This document shows positions 5,824 to 5,832 of a DNA stretch of 5,832 nucleotides, one piece after another. The position numbers and the translations under genes were made by a program. A model generated the notes under the pieces. It saw only the letters and a program-made list of their open reading frames with translations, did not search any database and was not told where the DNA came from. Where the stretch lies: the NCBI GenBank assembly GCA_030695285.1, contig JAUYTF010000366.1:1-5832 (forward strand). The letters run 5' to 3'. This DNA is from Eubacteriales bacterium. GTDB taxonomy: Bacteria > Bacillota > Clostridia > Christensenellales > CAG-138. Positions within the stretch are counted from its first letter, which is position 1. Each line of letters starts with the position of its first letter.

Positions 5824-5832
5824 TACAGGTGA

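Noticed and set aside
1..5832. CRISPR array, insertion sequence, phage, toxin-antitoxin or tRNA genes
   Set aside because: No spaced long repeats, transposase-like proteins, terminal inverted repeats, small paired genes or cloverleaf-like sequences were seen. The window is filled by five ordinary metabolic and transport genes.

Overview
The window looks like a chromosomal segment of a moderately GC-rich member of the Bacillota, probably class Clostridia. This placement is an inference from the protein flavour (a serC-serA pair and a Firmicutes-type BMP-family uptake transporter), from strong AGGAG-type ribosome binding sites and from an AT-rich intergenic promoter region. No rRNA or other marker fixes the taxon. 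All five genes lie on the minus strand, so transcription runs from right to left.

Right part (5832 down to 2146): three tightly packed genes encode the cytoplasmic and membrane parts of an ABC importer of the BMP/nucleoside type (the B. subtilis NupNOPQ = YufNOPQ and streptococcal RnsABCD kind). They are a fused tandem ATPase (4231-5772), a larger permease (3126-4238) and a smaller permease (2146-3129). The genes overlap by 8 and 4 bases, so they are almost certainly co-transcribed and translationally coupled. The substrate-binding lipoprotein is not in the window; it would be expected upstream, beyond position 5832. A strong hairpin at 2096-2126 follows the last gene and separates the two transcription units.

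Middle (1887-2145): an AT-rich intergenic region carries the hairpin, a near-consensus sigma-A promoter for serC (TTGAAT, 17 bp, TATAAT), a possible second promoter upstream of it, and several short direct and inverted repeats that could be regulatory sites.

Left part (1886 down to 1): serC (phosphoserine aminotransferase) is followed 26 bases later by serA (3-phosphoglycerate dehydrogenase), which runs off the left edge. Together they encode the first two steps of serine synthesis from 3-phosphoglycerate: SerA oxidises it to 3-phosphohydroxypyruvate and SerC transaminates that to phosphoserine.

Nothing here amounts to a new biological system. The points worth a second look are small: a Val where D-2-hydroxyacid dehydrogenases keep an Asp in SerA, one degenerate nucleotide site in the ATPase, a G7 tract at the ATPase/permease junction where loss of one base would fuse the two proteins, and the repeat-rich serC control region.
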